Source of the DNA: Microbacterium sp.
GTDB lineage: Bacteria > Actinomycetota > Actinomycetes > Actinomycetales > Microbacteriaceae
Assembly (NCBI RefSeq): GCF_031178525.1
Contig: NZ_JAPSJA010000004.1
Coordinates: forward strand, 1 to 41,824
DNA: 41,824 nucleotides
Direction of reading: 5' to 3'
The translations under genes and the position numbers were made by a program. Below the pieces are notes generated by a model. That model made no database searches, was not told where the DNA came from, and was given only the letters and a program-made list of their open reading frames with translations. Positions 29,715 to 41,824 of this stretch are shown piece after piece; the first letter of the stretch is position 1; each line of letters begins with the position of its first letter.

Positions 29715-29745
29715 CCTTTAACACCGTCCTGTGAGGCGGAGAAGG
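29715..29745 (+). promoter_or_regulatory. PyrR-binding leader hairpin (pyr translational control element)
   Basis: CCTT aacaCCG-TCCTGTGAGG-CGGagAAGG: loop matches the UCCNGNGAGG PyrR-binding core; lower stem pairs with AAGG of the SD. Confidence 0.8.
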
Positions 29746-29754
29746 GAGAGGCGG

Positions 29755-30297
29755 ATGAGCACGCGTGCCGTGCTGAATGACGCCGACATCGCCAGGGCCC
29801 TGACTCGGATCGCACACGAGATCCTCGAGTCCAACAAGGGGTCGGACGGACTGATCCTGCTGGGGATCCCGACGCGCGGCGTGACGCTCGCGCAGCGGCT
29901 CTCCGCCCTGATCGAGCGCTTCGCGGGTCAGGCCGTGCCGACCGGTTCGCTGGACGTCACGATGTACCGCGACGACCTCGCGAAGCACCCGACCCGCACG
30001 CCGCGGCCCACGCAGATCCCCGCGTGCGGCATCGACGGCAAGGTCGTGGTGCTGGTCGACGACGTGCTCTTCTCGGGCCGCAGCATCCGCGCCGCGCTCG
30101 ACGCCCTGAACGACATCGGTCGTCCCGCGGCAGTGCGCCTCGCGATCCTCGTCGACCGGGGGCACCGCGAGCTGCCGATCCGACCCGACTTCGTCGGCAA
30201 GAACCTGCCGTCCTCCCGCACCGAGCGCGTCAACGTGCGCGTGACCGAGGTCGACGGCGGAGCCGACGAGGTCTCGATCGAGGGCGGCGACGCATGA
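29755..30297 (+). CDS. pyrR: Bifunctional pyr operon regulator/uracil phosphoribosyltransferase PyrR
   Basis: [53 protein letters not shown]. Confidence 0.97.
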   Translation: MSTRAVLNDADIARALTRIAHEILESNKGSDGLILLGIPTRGVTLAQRLSALIERFAGQAVPTGSLDVTMYRDDLAKHPTRTPRPTQIPACGIDGKVVVLVDDVLFSGRSIRAALDALNDIGRPAAVRLAILVDRGHRELPIRPDFVGKNLPSSRTERVNVRVTEVDGGADEVSIEGGDA

Positions 30298-31268
30298 GGC
30301 ACCTGCTCGACACGCACACGCTGTCGCGTGAGGACGCGATCCGGATCCTCGACATCGCAGAGGACATGGCCGACACGCAGTCGCGCGAGGTCAAGAAGCT
30401 GCCAACGCTGCGCGGCAAGACCGTCGTGAACCTGTTCTTCGAGGACTCCACGCGCACGCGCATCTCGTTCGAGGCGGCGGCCAAGCGCCTGTCCGCCGAT
30501 GTCATCAACTTCGCGGCCAAGGGCTCGAGCGTCTCCAAGGGCGAGAGCCTGCAGGACACCGCCCAGACGCTGCAGGCGATGGGCGCGGACGCTGTCGTGA
30601 TCCGACACGGTGCGTCCGGCGCGCCACGCACGCTCGCGACGAGCGGATGGATCGACGCGGGCGTCGTGAACGCCGGCGACGGCACGCACGAGCACCCCAC
30701 GCAGGCGCTGCTCGACGCTTTCACGATGCGCAAGCGCCGCGACGGCGCGGACAGCCGCGGCAGAGATCTCGCGGGCTACCGCGTCGCGATCGTGGGAGAC
30801 ATCCTGCACTCGCGGGTCGCGCGTTCGAACGTGTGGCTGCTGCACACGCTGGGCGCGGATGTCACGCTCGTGGCGCCGCCGACGCTGCTGCCGCAGGACA
30901 TCTCGAACTGGCCCGTGACCGTGCGCTACGACCTCGACGAGGCGATCGCGGCGCAGCCGGACGCGCTCATGATGCTGCGCATCCAGCTCGAACGCATGAA
31001 TGCGGCATATTTCCCCTCTGAGCGGGAGTATTCCCGCCGCTGGGGGCTCGACGCACGGCGCTTGGACAGCCTGCCAGCCGGTAGCATTGTGATGCACCCC
31101 GGGCCGATGAACCGGGGCCTGGAGATCTCCGCAGAAGCCGCCGACTCGCCGCGTTCGACGGTGCTCGAGCAGGTCAAGGCGGGTGTCTCCGTGCGGATGG
31201 CGGTGCTCTACCTGCTGCTGGCGGGGGAGCGGACGGACGCGAAGACCCAGAGTGAGGAGGAACGATGA
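30294..31268 (+). CDS. pyrB: Aspartate carbamoyltransferase catalytic subunit
   Basis: [62 protein letters not shown]. Confidence 0.97.
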   Translation: MRHLLDTHTLSREDAIRILDIAEDMADTQSREVKKLPTLRGKTVVNLFFEDSTRTRISFEAAAKRLSADVINFAAKGSSVSKGESLQDTAQTLQAMGADAVVIRHGASGAPRTLATSGWIDAGVVNAGDGTHEHPTQALLDAFTMRKRRDGADSRGRDLAGYRVAIVGDILHSRVARSNVWLLHTLGADVTLVAPPTLLPQDISNWPVTVRYDLDEAIAAQPDALMMLRIQLERMNAAYFPSEREYSRRWGLDARRLDSLPAGSIVMHPGPMNRGLEISAEAADSPRSTVLEQVKAGVSVRMAVLYLLLAGERTDAKTQSEEER

Positions 31269-32596
31269 GCAGTGTCCTTCTCATCACCGGAGCATCGATC
31301 GAGGGCGGCGACCGCGCCGATCTGCTGATCGAGGACGGCCGCATCACGGAGGTCGGATCCGGCCTCTCACGCAACGGCGCCACGCGCATCGACGCGGACG
31401 GACTCGTCGCTCTGCCGGGCCTCGTCGACCTGCACACGCACCTGCGCGAGCCGGGCTACGAGGCGAGCGAGACGATCCTCACCGGAACCCGCGCGGCGGC
31501 GGCCGGCGGGTTCACGGCCGTGTTCGCGATGCCGAACACCTCCCCGGTCGCCGACACGGCCGGCGTCGTCGAGCAGGAGCTCGCGCTGGGCGAGGCGGCA
31601 GGCTACGCGACCGTGCAGCCGATCGGCGCCGTCACCGTGGGTCAGAAGGGCGAGCGCCTCGCCGAGCTCGGGGCGATGGCCGACTCGCGCGCCCGCGTCC
31701 GCGTGTTCAGCGACGACGGCTTCTGCGTGTGGGATCCGCTGATCATGCGCCGGGCGCTCGAGTACGTGAAGGCCTTCGACGGGGTCGTGGCGCAGCATGC
31801 GCAGGATCCGCGCCTCACCGAGGGCGCCCAGATGAACGAGGGCGTCGTGTCGGCCGAGCTCGGCCTCGCGGGCTGGCCCGCCGTCGCGGAGGAGTCGATC
31901 ATCGCGCGCGACGTGCTGCTCGCAGAGCACGTGGGCTCGCGCCTGCACGTCTGTCACCTCTCCACGGCCGGGTCCGTCGACATCATCCGATGGGCGAAGA
32001 AGCGCGGCATCGACGTCACCGCCGAGGTCACGCCGCACCACCTGCTGCTGACGGACGAGCTCGTGCGCGACTACGACGCGCGCTTCAAGGTGAACCCGCC
32101 GCTGCGCACGGCCGAGGACGTTCAGGCGGTGCGCGAGGGGCTGGCCGACGGCACGATCGACATCGTCGCGACGGATCACGCCCCGCACCCCGCCGAGGCG
32201 AAGGCCTGCGAGTGGCAGGCTGCGGCCAACGGCATGGTCGGGCTCGAGAGCGCGCTGCGCGTCGTGCACCAGGCGATGGTCTCCACGGGCCTGCTGGATT
32301 GGGCGGGTGTGGCGCGTGTGCTGTCGAAGGCACCCGCGCGGATCGGGCGCCTGGCCGGCCACGGCACGCCGCTCGCGGCGGGGCAGCCCGCCGAGCTCGC
32401 GCTCTACGATCCCGCGACCGGGGGAGCGTTCGGCACGTCCGACCTGCGCGGGCGCAGCCTCAACTCGCCGTACGTCGGGCGCGAGCTGCCCGGTCGGGTG
32501 ATGTGGACGATCCACCGCGGTTACCCGACCCTCGCCGGCGGCGAGGTCGTCGATCCCGAGACGGTGCGTGCGAGCGAGCGGAGCACGTCGGCATGA
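31265..32596 (+). CDS. pyrC: Dihydroorotase
   Basis: [62 protein letters not shown]. Confidence 0.97.
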   Translation: MSSVLLITGASIEGGDRADLLIEDGRITEVGSGLSRNGATRIDADGLVALPGLVDLHTHLREPGYEASETILTGTRAAAAGGFTAVFAMPNTSPVADTAGVVEQELALGEAAGYATVQPIGAVTVGQKGERLAELGAMADSRARVRVFSDDGFCVWDPLIMRRALEYVKAFDGVVAQHAQDPRLTEGAQMNEGVVSAELGLAGWPAVAEESIIARDVLLAEHVGSRLHVCHLSTAGSVDIIRWAKKRGIDVTAEVTPHHLLLTDELVRDYDARFKVNPPLRTAEDVQAVREGLADGTIDIVATDHAPHPAEAKACEWQAAANGMVGLESALRVVHQAMVSTGLLDWAGVARVLSKAPARIGRLAGHGTPLAAGQPAELALYDPATGGAFGTSDLRGRSLNSPYVGRELPGRVMWTIHRGYPTLAGGEVVDPETVRASERSTSA

Positions 32597-33111
32597 GCCA
32601 CGAAGCCGCCTCGCTGATCTTCGTCGCGATCGCCGTCATCGCCCTCGCGCTCATGGTGTGGGGATGGCGACGACGAGCCAGGCGCGACGCCCGCGTCACC
32701 GCTCCGGTCGCCGAGCGCCGCGGTGCGGTGCGCGCCACCTTCACGGGCCTCTACGTCGCGACCACGCGTCACGACGAGCCGCTCGACCGCCTGAACGTGA
32801 AGCACCTCGCCTTCCGCTCGCGCGTGACGGTGACCGTGACCGACGCCGGCGTCGCGCTCGACATGCCCGGCGAGCCCACCGTCTTCCTCGACGCGCCGCG
32901 CCTGCGGGACGCGGGTCGCGCGACGTGGACGATCGACCGCGTCGTCGAATACGACGGCCTCGTGCTGCTGGCCTGGACGGCCGACGACGGCACGATCTGC
33001 GACAGCTATGTGCGGCTGCAGAATGCGGACCCGGACGCCCTGGTGTCCGAGGTCCAGCGCCTCCGCACGGATTCCGACTCCGACTCCACCCAGATGGGAG
33101 CACAGCGATGA
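32593..33111 (+). CDS. Membrane-anchored protein conserved in actinobacterial pyr operons (position as M. tuberculosis Rv1382)
   Basis: N-terminal [27 protein letters not shown]; lies between pyrC and carA with overlaps on both sides. Confidence 0.8.
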   Translation: MSHEAASLIFVAIAVIALALMVWGWRRRARRDARVTAPVAERRGAVRATFTGLYVATTRHDEPLDRLNVKHLAFRSRVTVTVTDAGVALDMPGEPTVFLDAPRLRDAGRATWTIDRVVEYDGLVLLAWTADDGTICDSYVRLQNADPDALVSEVQRLRTDSDSDSTQMGAQR

Positions 33112-34272
33112 CATCGCTCCTCGACCGCCAGCCGGCCGTGCTCGTCCTCGAGGACGGCACGCGCTACCCCGGGCACGCCTACGGCGCGCGCGGCACGACC
33201 CTCGGCGAGGTCGTCTTCACGACCGGCATGACCGGCTATCAGGAGACCCTGACCGACCCGTCCTACGCCGGTCAGATCGTCCTGCAGACCGCGCCGCACA
33301 TCGGCAACACGGGCGTCAACACGGAAGACCCCGAGTCGCGCCGCGTCTGGGTCGCCGGCTACATCGTGCGGGACCCCTCGCGCGTCGTCTCGAGCTGGCG
33401 CGCCGAGGAGTCGCTCGACGACGCGCTCGAGCGCGACGGCATCGTCGGCATCAGCGGGATCGACACCCGCGCGATCACGCGGCACATCCGCTCGGCGGGC
33501 AGCATGCGCGGCGGCATCTTCTCGGGCGACGCGGCGCAGATCGCGGACGACGAGCAGCTGCGACTCGTGACCGAGGCCCCGCAGATGTCCGGACAGAACC
33601 TGTCGGATCAGGTGTCGGTCGAGGTCGCCGCGGTCACCCCCGCCGTGGGCGAGAAGATCGGCAACCTGGCGGTCATCGACCTCGGCATCAAGCAGGCGAC
33701 CGTCGACAATCTCGCGCGCCGCGGCTTCGAGGTGCACGTGCTGCCGCAGAGCGTGACGAAGGAGCAGCTGCTCGCGATCGACCCGGTCGCGGCGTTCTAC
33801 TCCAACGGCCCTGGCGACCCCGCGGCCTCGGAGGACCACGTGCAGCTGCTGCGCGGCATCCTGGACGAGCAGCTGCCGTTCTTCGGCATCTGCTTCGGCA
33901 ACCAGCTGCTCGGCCGCGCGCTCGGCCTGGGCACCTACAAGCTGCCGTTCGGTCACCGCGGCATCAACCAGCCCGTGAAGGACAAGGTCACGGGCCGCGT
34001 CGAGATCACGGCGCACAACCACGGCTTCGCGGTCGACGCGCCGCTCGTGGGCGCGTTCGACAGCCCCGCCGGCTACGGCCGCGTCGAGGTCAGCCACGTG
34101 GGCCTCAACGACGACGTCGTGGAGGGCCTGCGCGCGCTCGACATCCCCGCCTTCTCGGTGCAGTACCACCCGGAGGCCGCCGGCGGTCCCAACGACGCCA
34201 ACTACCTGTTCGACCGCTTCCGCGACATGGTCGTGGAGCACCTTGCCAGCAAGCACGCCAAGAAGGACGCGA

Positions 34273-34280
<8 letters not shown>
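33108..34280 (+). CDS. carA: Carbamoyl-phosphate synthase small subunit
   Basis: [58 protein letters not shown]. Confidence 0.98.
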
Positions 34281-37577
<3,297 letters not shown>

Positions 37578-37581
<4 letters not shown>

Positions 37582-38456
37582 CCTCATCCGGCACCGCGAC
37601 GCGGGCCTCGTTCGGTGAACGGGCCCGCGTCGCCATCGCGCGGCGCGGGCACCTGTGCGTCGGCATCGACCCGCACGAGCCGCTGCTCGCGGCGTGGGGT
37701 CTGCCGACGGATGCGGCCGGCGTGCGCGAGTTCGGATTGCGCGTCGTGGAGGCCGCTGCCGGACGCGCGGGCTTCGTCAAGCCGCAGGTGTCGTTCTTCG
37801 AGCGTCACGGATCGGCGGGGCTCGCGGCACTCGAGGACGTCCTCGCGGCCGCGCGCGCCGCCGACGTGCTGACGATCGCGGACGCCAAGCGGGGCGACAT
37901 CGGCTCGACGATGGACGCGTACGCCGCGGCCTGGCTCACACCCGGTGCCCCGCTCGAGGCGGATGCGCTGACGGTGAGCCCGTACCTGGGCGTCGGCGCG
38001 CTGTCGGGCACGTTCGATCACGCGATCGCTCACGGCAAGGGCGCGTTCGTGCTGGCGGCGACGAGCAACCCCGAGGCGACGACGCTGCAGCGTGCGACCA
38101 CTGCCCAGGCGCGCACCGTCTCGGCTGCCGTGATCGCCGAGGTCTCCGACCGCAACGCCGCTGCGGTGCGCGACGGCGAGTGGGGAAGCCTGGGGTTCGT
38201 GATCGGCGCGACGGTCGACTGGGCGGAGGCGGGGCTCGAGGCGTTCGCGCCGCCGGCTCCGATCCTCGCGCCGGGCTTCGGGCATCAGGGGGCCCGCGCC
38301 GAGCAGCTGCGTGCCGTGTACGGTGCGATGGCGCCCGCTGTCGTGGCGAGCGAGAGCCGCAGCATCCTGTCCGCCGGGCCCGACGGCATCGCCGACGCGA
38401 TCGCCGCCGCGGCGGCGGCCTATCCGTCCGTCACCGAGGAGGGGGCGCATGTCTGA
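37578..38456 (+). CDS. pyrF: Orotidine 5'-phosphate decarboxylase
   Basis: [61 protein letters not shown]. Confidence 0.96.
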
Positions 38457-39387
38457 CACCGCGGAGAACCACGCGCGCGGCAGCGCGACGCGGCCCCCGG
38501 AGGTCGACCGCGCTGCCGCATCGCGCCGTGCCGTGGCGGCGCGGCGCGCGCGGGCGTCGCTCAAGCGCGACCTCAGCACGCGGGTCGTGACGCCGCAGGA
38601 GGTGCTGCGGCGCGCGGTCGCCGATCCGTCGTCGCCCGCGGGCACCCTGCGCGTTCCCGACTTCCTGACGTCGCTGCCCGCGATCGGCGAGGGCAAGCGC
38701 GACCGCATCCTCGCGGAGCTCGGGATCTCGCCCGTCAAACGCCTCGGCGGCCTCGGCACGCGCCAGCGCACCGCGCTGCAGGCGTGGCTCGATCGACGCA
38801 TGCCGGAGCCCCGGCCGCGCCCGGGCCGCAGCCGGCTGCTCGTGCTCGCCGGGCCCACCGCGGTCGGCAAGGGCACGGTGTCCGCCCGCATCCGCGAGGA
38901 GCACCCGGAGATCCTGGTGTCGGTCTCGGCGACCACGCGTCCGCCGCGACCGGGCGAGATCGACGGCGTGCACTACTACTTCGTGGACGATGCCGAGTTC
39001 GACCGGATGATCGCGGAGGGCGAGCTGCTCGAGTACGCCGTCGTGCACAACCGGCATCGCTACGGCACGCCCCGCGGGCCGATCGAGGCCGCGCTGCTCG
39101 ACGGCCGCACGGTGCTGCTCGAGATCGATCTGCAGGGCGCCCGCCAGGTGCGTGCGGCGGATCCGCGGGCTTCGCTCGTGTTCCTGCTTCCGCCGAGCTG
39201 GGACGAGCTCGTGCACCGGCTCGTCGGCCGCGGCACCGAGGACGACGAGGAGCGGGCCCGTCGCCTGCGCACCGCGCGCGTGGAGCTCGCGGCGCAGAAC
39301 GAGTTCGACTTCCACATCGTGAACGAGGACGTCGCCACCGCTGCGCGGCAGGTCGTAGAATTGTCAGATGCTTCCGCGCGCTCTTAG
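38449..39387 (+). CDS. gmk: Fusion protein: integration host factor-like mIHF (N-terminal) + guanylate kinase (C-terminal)
   Basis: mIHF-like AARRARASLKRDLSTRVVTPQEVLRRAV...LPAIGEGKRDRILAELGISPVKRLGGLGTRQRTAL then Gmk LLVLAGPTAVGKGTVSARIRE...VSATTRPPRPGEIDGVHYYFV in one uninterrupted frame. Confidence 0.95.
   Translation: MSDTAENHARGSATRPPEVDRAAASRRAVAARRARASLKRDLSTRVVTPQEVLRRAVADPSSPAGTLRVPDFLTSLPAIGEGKRDRILAELGISPVKRLGGLGTRQRTALQAWLDRRMPEPRPRPGRSRLLVLAGPTAVGKGTVSARIREEHPEILVSVSATTRPPRPGEIDGVHYYFVDDAEFDRMIAEGELLEYAVVHNRHRYGTPRGPIEAALLDGRTVLLEIDLQGARQVRAADPRASLVFLLPPSWDELVHRLVGRGTEDDEERARRLRTARVELAAQNEFDFHIVNEDVATAARQVVELSDASARS
39356..39361 (+). promoter_or_regulatory. Candidate internal -10 (TAGAAT) for rpoZ inside the gmk 3' end
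   Basis: gtcgTAGAATtgtcag, resembling the actinobacterial -10; ~50 nt upstream of rpoZ start. Confidence 0.4.
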
Positions 39388-39393
39388 CGCGCG
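39375..39393 (+). promoter_or_regulatory. GC hairpin enclosing the gmk stop codon
   Basis: CGCGCGCT-ctt-AGCGCGCG, 8-bp perfect stem; TAG stop at 39385-39387. Confidence 0.6.
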
Positions 39394-39411
39394 ACCGACA
39401 GGAGGATCCAC

Positions 39412-39666
39412 GTGACCACGGAGAACAAGGGCATCATCGACCCGCCCATCGACGAGCTGCTCGACAAGGTCGACTCGAAGTACCAGCTGGTCATCTACGG
39501 CGCCAAGCGCGCGCGCCAGATCAACGACTACTACACGGACCTCCACGAGGGGAACCTGTTCGACAACGTCGGCCCCCTCGTCGACTCCTCCGTCGAGGAC
39601 AAGCCGCTCACGATCGCGCTGCACGAGATCCACCAGGACAAGCTGCGCCTGCGTCACGCAGAGTAA
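39412..39666 (+). CDS. rpoZ: DNA-directed RNA polymerase omega subunit
   Basis: [34 protein letters not shown], actinobacterial omega signature; SD aGGAGG. Confidence 0.96.
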   Translation: MTTENKGIIDPPIDELLDKVDSKYQLVIYGAKRARQINDYYTDLHEGNLFDNVGPLVDSSVEDKPLTIALHEIHQDKLRLRHAE

Positions 39667-39683
39667 GCGTCTCGCACGATGTC

Positions 39684-39715
39684 GGTGGTCGCCCCCATCA
39701 TGGGTGGCGACCACC
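39684..39715 (+). terminator. Hairpin terminator after rpoZ
   Basis: GGTGGTCGCC-cccatcatgggt-GGCGACCACC, 10-bp perfect outer stem plus inner CCC/GGG, followed by TTCTCGTCT. Confidence 0.82.
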
Positions 39716-39750
39716 TTCTCGTCTGAGCCCGATCGTCGACCAGGAGCAGC

Positions 39751-40938
39751 ATGAGCCTTCGCCTTTTCACGTCCGAGTCGGTCACCGAGGGACACCCCGA
39801 CAAGATCTGCGACCAGATCTCCGACAGCATCCTCGACGGCCTCCTCGCGAGCGATGCCGAGAGCCGCGTGGCGGTCGAGACCCTCGTCACGACCGGCCTG
39901 GTGCACGTCGCCGGTGAGATCCGCACGGATGCGTACGTCGAGATCCCGGCGATCGTGCGCGGTGTCATCAACCGCATCGGCTACACGTCGAGCGACATGG
40001 GCTTCGACGGCGACTCGTGCGGCGTGAGCGTGTCGGTGGGCGAGCAGTCCGGCGACATCGCGGCCGGCGTCGACACCGCGCTCGAGACGCGCGAGGGCTC
40101 GTCCGACCACTACGACGAGCTGGGCGCGGGCGACCAGGGCATCATGTTCGGCTTCGCTGCCAACGAGACCCCCCAGCTGATGCCCATGGCGGCGTGGACC
40201 GCCCACCGGCTCGCCGAGCGACTGACCGAGGTGCGTCGCAACGGCGAGATGCCGTTCCTGCGCCCCGACGGCAAGACCCAGGTCACGCTCGGCTACGAGG
40301 GCTTCACGCCGAAGACGGTCGACGCGGTCGTCGTCTCGACGCAGCACCACCCCAAGATGACGCAGGAGGAGATCCGCGCCGAGGTGGAGGCGCGCGTGAT
40401 CCGCCCCGTGCTCGAGCAGACCGGCCTCGAGGCCGACGGCGTCAAGCTCTACATCAACCCCGCCGGGCCCTTCGTGACGGGTGGCCCCAAGGGTGACGCG
40501 GGCCTCACGGGCCGCAAGATCATCATCGACACCTACGGCGGCGCCGCCCGCCATGGCGGCGGCGCCTTCAGCGGTAAGGACCCGTCGAAGGTCGACCGCT
40601 CGGCCGCGTACGCCATGCGGTGGGTCGCGAAGAACGCCGTCGCGGCCGGTCTCGCCGACCGCCTCGAGGTGCAGGTCGCATACGCGATCGGCAAGGCGAA
40701 CCCCGTCGGTCTCTACGTCGAATCGTTCGGCACGGGCGTCGTCTCCGACGACGTGATCGTCGACGCCATCCGCTCGGTGTTCGATCTGCGCCCGGCGGCG
40801 ATCATCGAGCAGCTCGAGCTCAAGCGACCGATCTACGCCCAGACCGCCGCGTACGGGCACTTCGGTCGCGAGCTGCCCGACTTCACGTGGGAGCAGACCA
40901 CGCGCGTCGACGACCTGCGACGCGCCGCGGGTCTCTGA
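39751..40938 (+). CDS. metK: S-adenosylmethionine synthase
   Basis: [55 protein letters not shown]. Confidence 0.99.
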   Translation: MSLRLFTSESVTEGHPDKICDQISDSILDGLLASDAESRVAVETLVTTGLVHVAGEIRTDAYVEIPAIVRGVINRIGYTSSDMGFDGDSCGVSVSVGEQSGDIAAGVDTALETREGSSDHYDELGAGDQGIMFGFAANETPQLMPMAAWTAHRLAERLTEVRRNGEMPFLRPDGKTQVTLGYEGFTPKTVDAVVVSTQHHPKMTQEEIRAEVEARVIRPVLEQTGLEADGVKLYINPAGPFVTGGPKGDAGLTGRKIIIDTYGGAARHGGGAFSGKDPSKVDRSAAYAMRWVAKNAVAAGLADRLEVQVAYAIGKANPVGLYVESFGTGVVSDDVIVDAIRSVFDLRPAAIIEQLELKRPIYAQTAAYGHFGRELPDFTWEQTTRVDDLRRAAGL

Positions 40939-40964
40939 CCCACCCGGATCCCGAGGGAGCCGTG

Positions 40965-41824
40965 GTGTCGCGCCGTATCGCGCGCGTGCTGATCGACTCG
41001 CCGCTGCCGCAGCTCGACAGGCTGTTCGACTACGTCATCCCCGCCGACCTCGACCGGGACGCCGTGCCGGGCGTCCGGATCAAGGCCCCCCTGCGCACCG
41101 CCGGACGCGTCGTGGAGGGCTACATCGTCGAACTGGCCGACGAGGCCGACGGCGATCGCCCGCTGTCCGAGCTGGAGTCGGTCGTATCGGCGGCCGAGGT
41201 GCTGCCACAGCGCCTCTACATGCTCGCGCGCAGGGTGGCGGACCGGGCCGCGGGGTCGGCGATCGACATCCTGCGCCTGGCGATCCCGAAGCGGCAGGTG
41301 CGGGTCGAGAAGCAGTGGCTCGCGGGGGAGAGGCGGCCCGCTCCGGCCGTCACCGACGAGGCGGTCACCACGGCGCATGCCGTGCTGAATGCGTTCCCCG
41401 GTCTCGCAGACCGAATCGCGGCAGGCGGGCGGATCGCGGTCGACGCGCCCGCGCGGCTGGAGGGGTCCCGCCCGGCGTGGACGGCCCTGCTGGCGGCGGC
41501 GGCCACGGTGGTCCTGGCAGGCGGGCGCTCCGCGGTGCTCGCCGTGCCGGATCACCGCGACCTCGATCTGCTGCACGCGGCGCTGGTCGAGGTGCTGCCG
41601 GGCGAGGCGATCGTGCGCCACGACGCCCAGCAGACCGGGCCCGAGCGGTACCGGGGGTTCCTCCGGACCCTCGAGGACGCTCCCTGCGTCGTGATCGGCA
41701 ACCGCTCCGCCGTGTACTCGCCGGTGAGCCGCCCGGGGCTCATCGCGATGTGGGACGACGGCGACCCGCTCTTCGAGGAGCCGCTCGCCCCCTACGTGCA
41801 CGCACGCGACGCCGCGCTCGTCCG
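40965..41824 (+). CDS. priA: PriA-like primosomal protein N' (partial, runs off window; apparently degenerate helicase motifs)
   Basis: GTG start, SRRIARVLIDSPLPQLDRLFDYVIPADL...PGVRIKAPLRTAGRVVEGYIVEL; downstream of metK. Not in the supplied ORF track because it is truncated by the window end. Confidence 0.85.
   Translation, partial: MSRRIARVLIDSPLPQLDRLFDYVIPADLDRDAVPGVRIKAPLRTAGRVVEGYIVELADEADGDRPLSELESVVSAAEVLPQRLYMLARRVADRAAGSAIDILRLAIPKRQVRVEKQWLAGERRPAPAVTDEAVTTAHAVLNAFPGLADRIAAGGRIAVDAPARLEGSRPAWTALLAAAATVVLAGGRSAVLAVPDHRDLDLLHAALVEVLPGEAIVRHDAQQTGPERYRGFLRTLEDAPCVVIGNRSAVYSPVSRPGLIAMWDDGDPLFEEPLAPYVHARDAALV

Noticed and set aside
31082-31094. GTAGCATTGTGATG as an internal pyrB promoter
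   Set aside because: Encodes the conserved SIVMHPGP segment of aspartate carbamoyltransferase, so the sequence is explained by coding constraint.
39684-39750. SAM riboswitch upstream of metK
   Set aside because: Only a simple terminator hairpin and a ~35-nt spacer are present; no multi-helix junction or SAM-box elements.

Overview
High-GC actinobacterial chromosome segment, Microbacteriaceae/Microbacterium-like by gene content and order. Most of it is conserved housekeeping sequence: ruvA-ruvB-yajC-secD-secF-relA; an AbiEi-like ORF; a DUF349 protein; a short anchored protein; a RarA-like ATPase; a MacA/MacB-type efflux set; rpsD; a small membrane protein; alaS-ruvX-mltG-aroE-aroC-aroK-aroB; a shikimate/quinate-type cluster (MHS transporter, second aroE, divergent qsuB-like dehydratase); efp-nusB; pyrR-pyrB-pyrC-(membrane protein)-carA-carB-pyrF-gmk-rpoZ; metK; and partial priA. 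No tRNA, rRNA, CRISPR, IS element or prophage was seen. Points most worth checking: (1) an mIHF domain fused to guanylate kinase; (2) a PyrR-binding hairpin that occludes the pyrR Shine-Dalgarno, at the head of eight cistrons that all overlap by 4-8 nt through gmk; (3) a candidate pseudoknotted leader upstream of rpsD; (4) an isolated two-segment inverted repeat (REP-like) at 11632-11708; (5) a catabolic shikimate cluster inserted in an aro-efp locus, with palindromes in the divergent promoter region; (6) a PriA lacking recognisable Walker A and DEAH motifs. No wholly new multi-gene system could be established from sequence alone.
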